In this document: positions 35,375 through 44,669 of the stretch, in pieces
How positions within the stretch are numbered: position 1 is the stretch's first letter
Layout: every line of letters begins with the position of its first letter
Origin: CALLCD01 sp039196965
Lineage (GTDB): Bacteria; Pseudomonadota; Alphaproteobacteria; Caulobacterales; Hyphomonadaceae
Assembly (NCBI GenBank): GCA_039196965.1
Contig: JBCCUK010000012.1
Location: 1 to 64,000, forward strand
Reading direction: 5' to 3'
Length of the DNA stretch: 64,000 nucleotides
The notes under the pieces: model-generated
What the model saw: only the letters and a program-made list of their open reading frames with translations
What the model was told of the DNA's origin: nothing
The model's database searches: none
Translations under genes and position numbers: made by a program

Positions 35375-35749
35375 ATGGTTTCGAAACGATTAACGATCTG
35401 GTTTCGCAAAGAGCAAAATCAGGAACGTATTCGCCTTTGGATGGGCGCTGTTGGTGCCGCTATTCTGGCCGTGATGACCGTTCCTTTGCCTGCAGAAGCT
35501 CAAACGGTTCGGATTATCAAAGGGGACGGCGCGCAAGTCCTCTCTGTTGCTCCTGAAGGCATAAAGATCGTTAATCGACGGGCGGCGTTTATCATTGTTG
35601 ATGTGTCCGAGATCGGAACTAGTGACGGTGATGCCAGCCTTGCCGGTGCGCCTTCAAGACGCGCATTGCGTTCCAATCATATGCGTATCGATAGTGGTTC
35701 GGTTTCTGATGTGCAGATCTATAAGGGTGGCCGGCTCGTATCTAACTGA
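35375..35749 (+). CDS. Small exported protein of unknown function
   Basis: About 124 residues, no family recognised. A basic start (SKRLTIWFRKEQNQERIR) is followed by a hydrophobic stretch (about 22-40) and a likely signal-peptidase site at AEA-Q, so it is probably periplasmic. The mature part is rich in beta-type residues: VRIIKGDGAQVLSVAPEG, then a Ser/Asp/Ala-rich part and SVSDVQIYKGGRLVS. The frame may begin at GTG 35369 or ATG 35375. It lies 69 bases after ubiB on the same strand and may be read from that operon. Confidence 0.6.
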   Translation: MVSKRLTIWFRKEQNQERIRLWMGAVGAAILAVMTVPLPAEAQTVRIIKGDGAQVLSVAPEGIKIVNRRAAFIIVDVSEIGTSDGDASLAGAPSRRALRSNHMRIDSGSVSDVQIYKGGRLVSN

Positions 35750-35911
35750 TACGAGTTTGGATGTAGTCAGCTAGCAGATCTCATCGATAAGAATATTCTC
35801 GAAGTAGAGCTCAAATATAAAATTCAATTTATACAGTGGATAAGGATCTGTCAGGGTCCAAAAACGTAGAAAATTTGAAAAAAACGGGAACGAATTCGGC
35901 TCCCATGCATA

Positions 35912-36145
35912 TTAGTAGTAGAAGTCGCGCCGCCCCTCTGATTTGCGGCTTCTGATCACTTTGGTGGAGATTGGCATTGGCACAGAGTGCTGATCTCCAC
36001 CTATCTTCTTCGCTGGAACACGTGCTTGGGACAGCTCCTTTGACGCGGCATTTTCCCACCTGGCACGCGCAGCCATTTCCATTCTGGATCCTTCAATAAA
36101 GCGTGAAAGTACACGGATCGCCTGCTGATCGTGCGGATTTGACAT
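35912..36145 (-). CDS. Hypothetical 77-residue basic protein
   Basis: A minus-strand frame in the gap between the exported protein and coaBC. The product is polar and basic, with a helical N-terminal half (AIRVLSRFIEGSRMEMAARARW) and ends SEGRRDFYY. Codon choice looks coding rather than random, but there is no strong ribosome site before ATG 36145 and I recognise no family. It is divergent from coaBC with 66 bases between. Other overlapping frames here look like noise. Confidence 0.42.
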   Translation of the reverse strand: MSNPHDQQAIRVLSRFIEGSRMEMAARARWENAASKELSQARVPAKKIGGDQHSVPMPISTKVIRSRKSEGRRDFYY

Positions 36146-36211
36146 CGCTGGTCATGCATTTCTTCAGGTTTAACTGGTATTATTGGTCCGGGACTGGCAT
36201 CTGAGCGAGAC

Positions 36212-37438
36212 ATGGACGCTAAACGCATACTCCTTATCATTGGTGGCGGTATTGCTGCCTATAAGAGCCTGGAACTTGTTCGGGAGCTTGGTCGGAGAGG
36301 TGTTGCCTCTCGCTGTATCCTGACAAAAGGCGGCGCAGAATTTGTAACGCCGCTATCGGTCTCTGCCCTATCCGGTGAGAAGGTGTTCACAGAGCTCTTC
36401 GATCTCGATGACGAGGCCGACATGGGTCATATTCAGCTTTCTCGCTCAGCAGATCTAGTTATTGTGTGTCCGGCGACAGCGGACTTGATGGCGAAGGCAG
36501 CAGCCGGTCTCGCAAATGACCTTGCTTCAACTGCGCTTCTGGCAACGGATAAGCCAGTTCTCATGGTTCCTGCCATGAATGTGCGAATGTGGGACCATGC
36601 CGCGACCCGGCGGAATGTTGCCCAGCTTCGCGCAGATGGCGTGGCGGTGATGGAGCCGGACGAAGGGGCAATGGCTTGCGGGGAGTTTGGCCCCGGTAGG
36701 TTGCCCGAAGTCGATGTGATCGCCGCTGAGATAGAGCGGAGGCTGAGCTGTGGCCAAGAGCTTGAAGGCCGCCATGTGCTGGTCACAGCGGGGCCGACGC
36801 GCGAGCCCCTCGACCCTGTGCGCTACCTCTCGAACCACTCCTCCGGACGACAGGGTTACGCGATAGCCGCTGCCTTGGCAGATCTTGGCGCGCGGGTGAC
36901 GCTCGTTTCTGGGCCTGTCTCTATCAATCCGCCCACAAATGTCGATCTTGTGCCGGTTGAGACCGCGCGAGAGATGCTCGCGGCCTGCGAAGCTGCACTA
37001 CCAGCGGATGTTTTCGTATCGGTTGCCGCGGTCGCTGACTGGCGTCCTGCGAAGCGCGCGAACACGAAACTTAAACTGAAGGGCAAGGATACAGCCACGC
37101 CCGCGATGGTTTTAGCCGAAAATCCCGATATCCTGGCGACAATTGCCCGCAAGCGGACAAAGCGGCCGAATCTTGTGATCGGCTTTGCAGCCGAGACGAA
37201 CAATATCGAAGCCCATGCCCGCGAGAAGCTGAAGCGCAAGAAGTGTGATTGGATTGTCGCCAATGACGTATCAGGTGATGTTATGGGTGGATCGCGCAAT
37301 GAGGTGGCTCTGATCACTGCGACGGGGATAGACCGCTGGCCAGATCTCGACAAAATGGATGTCGCTCGCCGTCTTTCTGCTCGGATTGCCGAGGAGTTGA
37401 ATGATACTCCTGAAGGCATTGGTTTAGCTGCAGAGTAA
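36212..37438 (+). CDS. coaBC: Phosphopantothenoylcysteine decarboxylase / synthetase
   Basis: Bifunctional enzyme of coenzyme A synthesis. The N-terminal CoaC flavodoxin-like domain starts KRILLIIGGGIAAYKSLELV and holds the VPAMNVRMW and MACGEFGPGRLPE active-site motifs. The C-terminal CoaB domain begins near residue 190 with VLVTAGPTREPLDPVRYLSN and has the KxKK-type NTKLKLKGKD and PDILATIARKR. Length 408 is normal. Together with panB at 45 kb, two CoA-pathway genes lie in this window but are not in one operon. Confidence 0.96.
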   Translation: MDAKRILLIIGGGIAAYKSLELVRELGRRGVASRCILTKGGAEFVTPLSVSALSGEKVFTELFDLDDEADMGHIQLSRSADLVIVCPATADLMAKAAAGLANDLASTALLATDKPVLMVPAMNVRMWDHAATRRNVAQLRADGVAVMEPDEGAMACGEFGPGRLPEVDVIAAEIERRLSCGQELEGRHVLVTAGPTREPLDPVRYLSNHSSGRQGYAIAAALADLGARVTLVSGPVSINPPTNVDLVPVETAREMLAACEAALPADVFVSVAAVADWRPAKRANTKLKLKGKDTATPAMVLAENPDILATIARKRTKRPNLVIGFAAETNNIEAHAREKLKRKKCDWIVANDVSGDVMGGSRNEVALITATGIDRWPDLDKMDVARRLSARIAEELNDTPEGIGLAAE

Positions 37439-37713
37439 TGCTGATATCTGGTTTTGATAACCGCTTTTGGTCAATTCCGGTCGAAGGGCGAAAGCCGTTC
37501 TGAGGCGAGCTTGGGACGATGGCAGCAGTACTTTCAAGCCCCTGCGCTGACCTGGGCCTTCTGCAGCTGATCTAGGCGTTCACCTAGAAATATCTAAAGG
37601 ACACCGCCAGTGCAGTTGAAATTTCCTGCAATGGCAATTGAGGTCACTCACCTGTGGTCTGGAACCGATATCAAAGTAACATCTGTTAAGAAGTTTTTTA
37701 CAAAGGTGCTCAA

Positions 37714-38460
37714 ATGGCAGACCTTGTCTTGCGCGAAGATGTCGAAGGATTGTGTTGGCTAACAATCAATCGACCAGAGAAGCTAAACTCTCTTACGGTA
37801 GACGTGTTCAAGGAGCTGCGGAGACACGTTCAGGATCTTCACGCAGATGAGACGGCTAGGTGCATTATTCTCCGGGGTGCCGGGCGATGTTTTTCTGCAG
37901 GGCATGATCTCGGTGACATCGCTGAAGGCGAAGCTGTTCCGTCCCCCGGATGGCATTCAGAAACCCTACGAATGATGGAAAAACTTCCTAAACCTATCAT
38001 CGCAGCCGTACACGGCCATTGCTATACTGGCGCGCTTGAGGTTGCGCTTGCAGCGGACTTTATTTTGGCAAGTGACAACGCCAAGTTTGGCGATACTCAT
38101 GCCAAATGGGCGCTCACTCCAATCTGGGGTATGAGCCAGAGATTGCCACGCCGCGTCGGCACAGCAACGGCTAAACGATTGATGTTCACGGCTGAAATGG
38201 TTCGCGCTGCGAAAGCACATTCAATGGGCCTTTGCGAAGAAGTATATCCAGATGACAGCTTCTTTGCTGATGTGGAAGCATTAGCGCGAAGAATTTTGGA
38301 AAACTCCAGTTTTTCACATGCAGCCAATAAGCGCCTGCTGGAGGCCACAGACATGGATCCCATTGACGCCGGGCTTCAGTGGGAAGTTATGGAAAATGAA
38401 GGCGTTGGACCCGATATGCAAGATCGGATCGCTGCATTTATGAAAGGTGCCGGGAAATAG
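37714..38460 (+). CDS. Enoyl-CoA hydratase/isomerase (crotonase) family protein
   Basis: A 248-residue crotonase-fold protein that acts on acyl-CoA thioesters. The oxyanion-hole region GRCFSAGHDL and the HGHCYTGALEVALAADF helix, with one conserved Glu, are present. The second catalytic Glu of classical hydratases is replaced in FGDTHAKWALTPIWGMSQRL, a pattern seen in a known crotonase subgroup, so the exact reaction is uncertain. ATG 37714 follows AAAGGTG. It stands alone: 275 bases follow coaBC and 207 precede the SDR gene on the other strand. Confidence 0.85.
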   Translation: MADLVLREDVEGLCWLTINRPEKLNSLTVDVFKELRRHVQDLHADETARCIILRGAGRCFSAGHDLGDIAEGEAVPSPGWHSETLRMMEKLPKPIIAAVHGHCYTGALEVALAADFILASDNAKFGDTHAKWALTPIWGMSQRLPRRVGTATAKRLMFTAEMVRAAKAHSMGLCEEVYPDDSFFADVEALARRILENSSFSHAANKRLLEATDMDPIDAGLQWEVMENEGVGPDMQDRIAAFMKGAGK

Positions 38461-38667
38461 GCAGGATCGAACATACCAGCATACGGCTTCGAATAACTAA
38501 AAGCACATGATCTTGCCATAAACGAAAGACTGGAAGCATAACGAGCGCTCTATTTAGGATATCCTAAGCTACACGCTGACGTTCACAATGCTGCCGACAA
38601 GGGACATAAACCAGATGTCTCGCTCAATTATAATGTCCTGCGAAGTCGACAGGGAGGTCCATCGTGC

Positions 38668-39408
38668 TCAGGACAAGCTGAGGCCGCCATCTGCGATGAG
38701 TGTTTGTCCGGTTAAATAGGCCGCGAGCGGTGAGGCGAGAAATAACGCCACGCCTGCCATGTCTTCCGGTGTGCCGAGCCGCCGCTGGGGAATGGTGCGC
38801 AGCGCGCCTTCGAGGCGGGCCTTGTTCTCCGTCGTGACCTTTGTCAGCTTCGTGTCGACGAGGCCGGGCGCAAGACCGTTCACGCGGATGCCGTCCTTCG
38901 CCCAGGCTGCGCCGAGCGTTTTCGTAAGACCGACAGCGGCATGCTTCGATGCGCTATAGGCTGGGTTGCCGATACTCGCGTTGAAGCCCGCCACAGAACT
39001 GACGATGATCACCGAGCCATTCGTTGCTGTGAGATATCCGTGCAGTTTTGCGGCGATGTGCATCACGCTGTTGATGTTCACATCCATCACACTGTCCCAG
39101 CCATGCTTCTGAAACTCCTCGCGATTGTAACGAACTGTCCCCTGACAGAGGACCAGAATATCGAGCTTTTCGAATGGTGGTTGCCAGGCTTCCAACGCGC
39201 GGAAGTCCGCAACATTGAGCTGGAAATAGGTGAGGCCTGAGAGGTCCGATCCCGCTTCATCCTTATAGTCCTCAGCGGTCGCTCGCGTTCCGCATACGAA
39301 AACAGTTCCGCCACGCGTCCGAAATCCGTGAGCAATACCATTCCCGATCCCGCTTGAGCCACCGACAACCAGCACCGTTTTATCGTCAAAGTTCAGATCA
39401 TCGGACAC
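38668..39408 (-). CDS. Short-chain dehydrogenase/reductase
   Basis: Classical SDR of about 246 residues. Cofactor motif VVGGSSGIGNGIA is near the start, followed by the SSVAG strand, and the catalytic YSASK (Tyr and Lys) with Ser before it. The C-terminal GVALFLASPLAAYLTGQTL IADGG pattern is typical. GTG 39408 follows GGGAG at 8 bases and fits the family N-terminus; an ATG at 39447 is also in frame. The substrate cannot be told from sequence. The 125 bases to the hppD stop are unremarkable. Confidence 0.87.
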   Translation of the reverse strand: MSDDLNFDDKTVLVVGGSSGIGNGIAHGFRTRGGTVFVCGTRATAEDYKDEAGSDLSGLTYFQLNVADFRALEAWQPPFEKLDILVLCQGTVRYNREEFQKHGWDSVMDVNINSVMHIAAKLHGYLTATNGSVIIVSSVAGFNASIGNPAYSASKHAAVGLTKTLGAAWAKDGIRVNGLAPGLVDTKLTKVTTENKARLEGALRTIPQRRLGTPEDMAGVALFLASPLAAYLTGQTLIADGGLSLS

Positions 39409-39533
39409 GTTCGCGGCTCCCTCCAATAAAGAATCGCTGGGCGGCAATATTGCCAGACAGCGATAATTCTATCCCCCTAAAAGGCCGACGCCGCCAGACC
39501 TTGGCTCGTTTCTTGACCTCTTTGAGCCGTTGA

Positions 39534-40619
39534 TCAGGCAGGTTCTTTGGTTTTCAGAACGCCGCGATTGATCTGATCGCGTTCGATGCTCTCGAACAGG
39601 GCTTTGAAGTTGCCTTCGCCGAAGCCGTCATCACCTTTACGCTGAATGAACTCGAAGAATACAGGCCCAAGACGTGTTTCGGAAAAGATCTGAAGCAATA
39701 GTCGGGGGCTACCGCCCTCCGTTGTGCCGTCCAGCAGCAGGCCGCGAGCCTTCAAGCCTTCAACGTCCTCGCCGTGACCTGGCAAGCGGTTTTCGAGCAT
39801 GTCGTAATATGTCTCCGGCGGGGCGGTCATGAACGGTACGCCGAGTTTCTTCAGATTGTCCCAGCAGGCGTAAAGATCCGAGCAGTTGAAGGCGATATGC
39901 TGAATGCCTTCGCCGCCGAACTCGCGGAGATACTCCTCGATCTGACCCTTGCCGTTCTCGCCTTCCTCATTGAGAGGAATGCGAATTTTTCCGTCGGGTG
40001 CTGTCAGCGCTTTCGATGTTAGGCCGGTATATTCGCCCTTAATATCGAAGAAGCGGATCTCCTGAAAGTTGAATAGGCGCTTATAATACTCCGCCCAGTA
40101 AGCCATACGGCCGCCATATACATTGTGTGTCAGGTGATCGATGACCTCGAAGCCCGCACCCTCAGGATGGCGGTCAACGCCTTCGATATATTCAAAATCG
40201 ATGTCGTAAATGGAAAGATCATCGCCATAACGATCGATCAGATAGACGATCGCACCGCCGATACCTTTGATAGCTGGCAAGCGGAGCTCCATGGCCCCTG
40301 TTTCCAGTTCGACCGGCTCAGCGCCATTATCGAGCAGGTGAGCGTAGGCCTTGCGGGCATCACGCACTCGGAAGCCCATGCCGCAAGCACTAGGGCCGTG
40401 CTCGCGGGCGAAGAACCATGCTGGCGAGCCGATCTCATAATTCGTGATCAGGTTGATGTCGCCCTGACGCCAAAGCTGGACATCCTTTGAGCGGTGTACA
40501 GCCACCTTCGTGAAGCCCATGCTCTCGAAAACGGGTTCCAGAATCCCTTTTTCCAGTGCAGAAAATTCTATGAATTCAAAGCCATCAAGGCCGGCGGGAT
40601 TTTCAAAAAGATCAGCCAT
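39534..40619 (-). CDS. hppD: 4-Hydroxyphenylpyruvate dioxygenase
   Basis: Non-heme iron enzyme turning 4-hydroxyphenylpyruvate into homogentisate in tyrosine breakdown. The three iron ligands fit His162 (DHLTHNVYGG), His241 (GIQHIAFNC) and Glu323 (FFEFIQRKG). Two VOC-type halves are present in 361 residues, the usual length for bacterial HPPD. It is divergent from a MarR-type gene with 106 bases between that carry a dyad, indicating local control. A VOC gene and, in many relatives, homogentisate genes are neighbours. Confidence 0.95.
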   Translation of the reverse strand: MADLFENPAGLDGFEFIEFSALEKGILEPVFESMGFTKVAVHRSKDVQLWRQGDINLITNYEIGSPAWFFAREHGPSACGMGFRVRDARKAYAHLLDNGAEPVELETGAMELRLPAIKGIGGAIVYLIDRYGDDLSIYDIDFEYIEGVDRHPEGAGFEVIDHLTHNVYGGRMAYWAEYYKRLFNFQEIRFFDIKGEYTGLTSKALTAPDGKIRIPLNEEGENGKGQIEEYLREFGGEGIQHIAFNCSDLYACWDNLKKLGVPFMTAPPETYYDMLENRLPGHGEDVEGLKARGLLLDGTTEGGSPRLLLQIFSETRLGPVFFEFIQRKGDDGFGEGNFKALFESIERDQINRGVLKTKEPA

Positions 40620-40649
40620 GTTATACGAGTACCGCTATTGCTAAAACAA

Positions 40650-40663
40650 GTTTCATATGTAAC
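40650..40663. promoter_or_regulatory. MarR-type operator candidate between hppD and marR
   Basis: GTTTCATATGTAAC is a near-perfect dyad (12 of 14 bases symmetric, centred on CATATG), 31 bases upstream of the hppD start and 63 before the regulator start. Its length and symmetry fit a MarR-family dimer. Confidence 0.55.
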
Positions 40664-40725
40664 TAGTTTGATGGGAAACATGGCTCGCTGCTTTTTGCAA
40701 GAGAAAATTCATGAGGTGCCACACC

Positions 40726-41190
40726 ATGGACGAAACAATGAGCGTTCCTTTGAAGCTATCAGACTATCTTCCATACCGGCTGTCTGTGCTCTCCAACACA
40801 ATTTCGAGGAGCATTGCCGAGCGGTATGAGGCGGCATTCGGCATTTCGATGCGACAATGGCGAGTGATGGCAATCCTCGGTGAGTTTGCCGGACTTAATG
40901 CCACTGACATTTCAGAGCGGGCCGCCATGGATAAGGTGGCGGTGAGCCGGGCGGTGTCTTCCCTGATCGAGATGAAGCTCGTGCGCCGGGAGGCTACCCA
41001 GGATGACGGTCGGCGATCGCGCCTTTTTCTGACAGAAAGAGGTGCCGGTGTGTACGATGAAATCGTACCCATGGCTGCCGGCTATGAGGCTGAGCTAACA
41101 GGAGCCATGGACGCCGATGAAGTTCAGAAACTGCTTGAACTTCTGGACGCATGCGCGTCTATCGCGGCACCGGGCCGGAAGCTCTGGTGA
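40726..41190 (+). CDS. MarR-family regulator divergent from hppD
   Basis: A 154-residue winged-helix regulator. Typical core: GISMRQWRVMAILGEF, then NATDISERAAMDKVAVSRAV as recognition helix and wing DDGRRSRLFLTERG. The start ATG 40726 follows GAGGTG at 7 bases; an earlier in-frame ATG (40711) is less well placed. MarR proteins beside hppD are generally controlled by aromatic ligands such as homogentisate or hydroxyphenylpyruvate; that role here is inference from position. Confidence 0.9.
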   Translation: MDETMSVPLKLSDYLPYRLSVLSNTISRSIAERYEAAFGISMRQWRVMAILGEFAGLNATDISERAAMDKVAVSRAVSSLIEMKLVRREATQDDGRRSRLFLTERGAGVYDEIVPMAAGYEAELTGAMDADEVQKLLELLDACASIAAPGRKLW

Positions 41191-41226
41191 AAACCGAAAC
41201 GTATGCCAGTCCGTTTTCTAGACGCG

Positions 41227-41775
41227 CTATTCGGCCGCTGCCTGCTTTGCATCACTGGCCGTCCAGACTTTCATTTTTGCGGGCGGCGGGGATGGATTCA
41301 TTTCTGTTTCAGTGAGTGCAGCCAGAGCGCGGTTCCTGTCTTCATCGCTGAATTCACCACTGGTCAGGCAGAATTCCACGAAGTTGTTGTCCGGGTCTTT
41401 TGTATAAACCGAATGGCACCAGTTGTGATCCAGTTCAAGGACATCATGGCCGGCCTCATTCCATCGCGTCCGCCAGTTGTCGAGTTCCTCGACCGAGTCC
41501 ACATTAAATGAGAAGTGGAATGTGCCATCGGGCATATTGCCAGCCTTGTTGATATCGAAAACGAGCTCGTTCTGCTTGGCTGTGTCGTGGAGTTCCCAGA
41601 ACGCAATGAACTTGGTGTCATCGCCATTCATGCGATAGAAAAAGTGTTTGCCCCAGCCGCCGCCGGGGATTGGTGCAACCTCGACTTTGACAAGTTCAAA
41701 CCCCATAACGCCTTCGTAGAACTCATGCGTTTTTTTCATGTTTTTCGCCGCTAAGGCGAGATGATGGTAAGCCAT
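41227..41775 (-). CDS. VOC (glyoxalase-fold) family protein
   Basis: A 182-residue vicinal-oxygen-chelate protein: YHHLALAAKNMKKTHEFYE at the start, KFIAFWELHD in the middle and FHFSFNVDS plus YTKDPDNNFVEFC near the end give the paired beta-alpha-beta-beta-beta modules with His/Glu ligands. The last 35 residues are Pro/Ala-rich and probably disordered. The start ATG 41775 follows GGGAGGA. It is convergent with the MarR gene. The reaction is unknown; relation to aromatic breakdown is suggested only by neighbours. Confidence 0.83.
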   Translation of the reverse strand: MAYHHLALAAKNMKKTHEFYEGVMGFELVKVEVAPIPGGGWGKHFFYRMNGDDTKFIAFWELHDTAKQNELVFDINKAGNMPDGTFHFSFNVDSVEELDNWRTRWNEAGHDVLELDHNWCHSVYTKDPDNNFVEFCLTSGEFSDEDRNRALAALTETEMNPSPPPAKMKVWTASDAKQAAAE

Positions 41776-42016
41776 TTAGTCCTCCCAAAGACAAATTATT
41801 AGACCATGAAACCGATAAGTCGCAAAATGGCACGATTAGTTTTTACGGGCAAAGCGTACAATCTACCAATTCAATCTCTAATGGTTTGACTTCGAATGCG
41901 GTGCTCGCATGAGTAATGTCTCGGCGAATTCACAAATCTTGCGCGTGTTTTTTACCTATTTTTTTGAGTAACCGTCAGTATACTCCGGTTGTTAAAAGGG
42001 TTGCGAGCTTCGCTGA

Positions 42017-43636
42017 ATGGGACGACGAGTTGATGCTCTGATCGACGCGGCTTATGCGTTGGCGTTGGATTTTCGGTTCGGAAAATCCTTCACGGCAGCC
42101 TATGCCGCCCTGGCAGATTTCGAAGACGAGCAGAACGGTCTCGCGCAGCATATTGCACGTGCGCGCCAGATAGCAGTGTCCCGGCAAAGTTCGACGCGCG
42201 TGGAGCTGCCTAATGTACAGCTCTGTATGCAGAATGGGCTGATTGATGAAAACGGGCAAGAGTGGGATCAGCTGCTGGAAAATACGCACAAAGTACACAT
42301 GACGGGTCATGAGGACTTAACCGCACCCCTCAGCTGGCAAGCGGTGGCGAACTGGGGTGATCGCATCTTTCCCGATGATGAAAATGAGGCCCTATTCGTA
42401 TCCTTCATCATGAAAGACCAGAAACGCCAGAACGCAATACTGCGTAAGACCCGCCAGTATGGCGCGGATCAACCCAAGCTTCGCCTTGTATTTCCCTCGA
42501 TAAAAAAACCCAACAGTGCAGGCGATCCGGCAATATTGCAGCGTATGCTGGGACTAACAGCGCGTCAGGCAGAAATCGCTCAGATGGTTAGTGAGGGCCT
42601 GAGTGCGGCAGAGATCGCCGACAACATGGGCATCCGTGTCTATACTGTCAGGGATCATATCAAAGCAATTTACGAGCGGACCGAGCTTAACAAGCAGACC
42701 GATCTTGCCGTGTTGGTCGGCGAGCTTAACCTGATGGCTGGTACTCTCCAGGAGTTTGAGAATCCTTGCCAGGCGCTCCATCGCCGCATGACGAATTTTT
42801 TCCTGACAGAGGATGGTCGTAGAGTCTGCTTTAGCGACTGCGGCGATCCGAATGGCCGTGTCGTGCTGAAAATGCACTCATCTTTTGGTGGTCGGTGGGT
42901 TTGGGAACCTACGGCCCGGCAGTTGAACGACTACGGGATCCGTCTCATCATTGTTGAACGTCCTGGTGTTGGGCTCACCGACCCCGCCATCGGCGACCGG
43001 CAGGCCGCGATCATGTCAGATACGATTTCGCTTCTGGACCATCTTGGTTTTGATAAGGTCCACGGTCTTGCGACGTCCGGCGGTAATTTTGATCTTGCGA
43101 GGGTAATTGCAACCCATCCTCACCGCTTTTCCGGTGCAACTTTTGTATCTCCGCGGGCCTTTGAGATCGAACCTGAACACGATGGCGGTTACATCGCCCA
43201 AGTGGCGGCTTTGCCCCTTGAGGCGAGTGCTTTGATGATGGAGTCGCTGGCGGCGAGCCAGACAGATGATAGCTGGCGCATGGGTGTGCGTATGGTTTTA
43301 GAACCAAATCCCGTCGATCTTGAGTTTTTGAAGCAGGACGCGCTGATGGAGATGCACGTGCGTCAACAAAAGAGCGCGATCAGCAAGGGATATGAAGGGC
43401 AGCTTTTAGAGTGGCGGGCATACGGCCAGAGCATTCATCCGCCCAGACTACCCGATTTACCCTATGCTGTCGTGACGGGGCGCGAAGATAATCTCGCACA
43501 CATGGCCGATGGCGTAAAAGATTGGTCAGACTTCGCTGGTGTCGAACCTGTAGTGGTTGAGGGTGCCGGGCATTTGATTTTCCTTACCCACACGCTCGAC
43601 GTGATTTCTGCCGCCGGTCTTGTCCATCCCTGCTGA
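42017..43636 (+). CDS. LuxR-type HTH / alpha-beta hydrolase fusion protein
   Basis: A 539-residue one-component protein. Residues 1 to about 170 are of unknown fold. Residues about 178-240 form a LuxR-type HTH: LTARQAEIAQMVSEGLSAAE followed by IADNMGIRVYTVRDHIKAIY. Residues about 262-535 form an alpha/beta hydrolase with Ser354 in ATSGGN, Asp491 in GREDN and His519 in GAGHLIFL, so a triad appears complete, although the elbow is A-T-S-G-G rather than Gly-x-Ser-x-Gly. A hydrolase fold here may sense or destroy a signal molecule. It stands alone, with 241 bases before it. Both domain calls are good; the function is open. Confidence 0.85.
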   Translation: MGRRVDALIDAAYALALDFRFGKSFTAAYAALADFEDEQNGLAQHIARARQIAVSRQSSTRVELPNVQLCMQNGLIDENGQEWDQLLENTHKVHMTGHEDLTAPLSWQAVANWGDRIFPDDENEALFVSFIMKDQKRQNAILRKTRQYGADQPKLRLVFPSIKKPNSAGDPAILQRMLGLTARQAEIAQMVSEGLSAAEIADNMGIRVYTVRDHIKAIYERTELNKQTDLAVLVGELNLMAGTLQEFENPCQALHRRMTNFFLTEDGRRVCFSDCGDPNGRVVLKMHSSFGGRWVWEPTARQLNDYGIRLIIVERPGVGLTDPAIGDRQAAIMSDTISLLDHLGFDKVHGLATSGGNFDLARVIATHPHRFSGATFVSPRAFEIEPEHDGGYIAQVAALPLEASALMMESLAASQTDDSWRMGVRMVLEPNPVDLEFLKQDALMEMHVRQQKSAISKGYEGQLLEWRAYGQSIHPPRLPDLPYAVVTGREDNLAHMADGVKDWSDFAGVEPVVVEGAGHLIFLTHTLDVISAAGLVHPC

Positions 43637-43732
43637 TTTTTCCAATAGCTTGCATCCAAACCGGCAATGCCACGCATCCAAGCAATATCAGACATTTTCG
43701 GCTAAACGCCGAAGCCCAAATTGGAGACCGAA

Positions 43733-44104
43733 ATGGAAGCCTTTCTCGCACTTACTGTGCCATTCATTACGGTAGGCGCTATAGTTTGGCTGACAATGCA
43801 TTTTTCTCACCGAAAGCGCCAGATTGCCCATGAAACGGTACGGCTCATCCTTGAAAAGGGTGAGACTTTATCGCCTGAACTGATCGAGCGCCTGTCAATT
43901 CTAGACGATCCAAAGAGCTCAGATCTTCGCCGTGGTATCATTCTCCTCAGCTTGGGGCTCGCGGTAGGTCTTTTTGGTTTCGCTATGTCGGAGACTGAAG
44001 AAGAAGTCCTGCGTGTAATGCTGGGTCTATCGTCTTTTCCTGCGGTTATTGGTTTAGCTTATCTTGGTCTTTGGCGTTTCGGACATGGTCGCAGAACTGA
44101 TTGA
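43733..44104 (+). CDS. DUF6249-like membrane protein beside an ECF sigma factor
   Basis: A 123-residue protein with an N-terminal transmembrane helix (FLALTVPFITVGAIVWLTM), a soluble part with HRKRQIAHETVRLILEKGE, and two C-terminal hydrophobic spans separated by SETEEE. It resembles DUF6249 proteins, often found next to ECF sigma genes. ATG 43733 follows GGAG; an in-frame TTG at 43721 is unlikely. It overlaps the sigma gene by 20 bases, so they are coupled. A sensory or anti-sigma-like role is inference. Confidence 0.75.
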   Translation: MEAFLALTVPFITVGAIVWLTMHFSHRKRQIAHETVRLILEKGETLSPELIERLSILDDPKSSDLRRGIILLSLGLAVGLFGFAMSETEEEVLRVMLGLSSFPAVIGLAYLGLWRFGHGRRTD

Positions 44105-44660
44105 GTTTCCATTGAAGAGGTCGAAGTCCAGACTAACGTCAGATCCGGACCTTGCTGCCAAGGCACTTGCTGGCGACTCGTCGGCGTTCGAGGAGCTGGT
44201 GCGTCGCCATCAGGGCACCGTTCGCGGTATGCTGCTCCGACTTTCCGGCAACGCCACAGATGCCGACGATCTTGCTCAGGCAACTTTTCTCAAAGCGTGG
44301 ACCCAGCTTTCGTCCTATGCGGGCGGGCAATTTCGAAGTTGGCTTTGCACCATAGCCTACAGAGAATTTCTTCAGGATGTGCGCGGGCAGAAATCTCGCC
44401 GAAATCTCCATGAGAAGGTCGAGGCAGAAGACGTGGCTTTCGCACCAACAGACACCATGGGCATCACACATGATCTGGAGCGTGCGCTAGAAAAACTACC
44501 TGAAAACCAGAGAATTGCCGTTACATTATGTGTAGGCGCGGGTCTTAGTCACAGTGAGGCCGCTATTGCCACGGGTTGGCCTCTTGGCACGGTGAAGTCG
44601 CATGTAAATCGGGGAAAAAATGCCCTCAAGAAGTTGTTGGTAGAGTATGGTGCTGCATAG
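44085..44660 (+). CDS. ECF-type RNA polymerase sigma factor
   Basis: A 191-residue sigma-70 family factor with only regions 2 and 4. Region 2 includes DSSAFEELVRRHQGTVRGML and ATDADDLAQATFLKAWTQL; region 4 includes LPENQRIAVTLCVGAGLSHS and WPLGTVKSHVNRGKNAL. It starts at ATG 44085 within the end of the preceding gene. The next gene, 9 bases on, encodes a small two-TM protein, so this is a three-gene module typical of envelope or stress signalling. Confidence 0.93.
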   Translation: MVAELIEFPLKRSKSRLTSDPDLAAKALAGDSSAFEELVRRHQGTVRGMLLRLSGNATDADDLAQATFLKAWTQLSSYAGGQFRSWLCTIAYREFLQDVRGQKSRRNLHEKVEAEDVAFAPTDTMGITHDLERALEKLPENQRIAVTLCVGAGLSHSEAAIATGWPLGTVKSHVNRGKNALKKLLVEYGAA

Positions 44661-44669
44661 GAGGCACAA

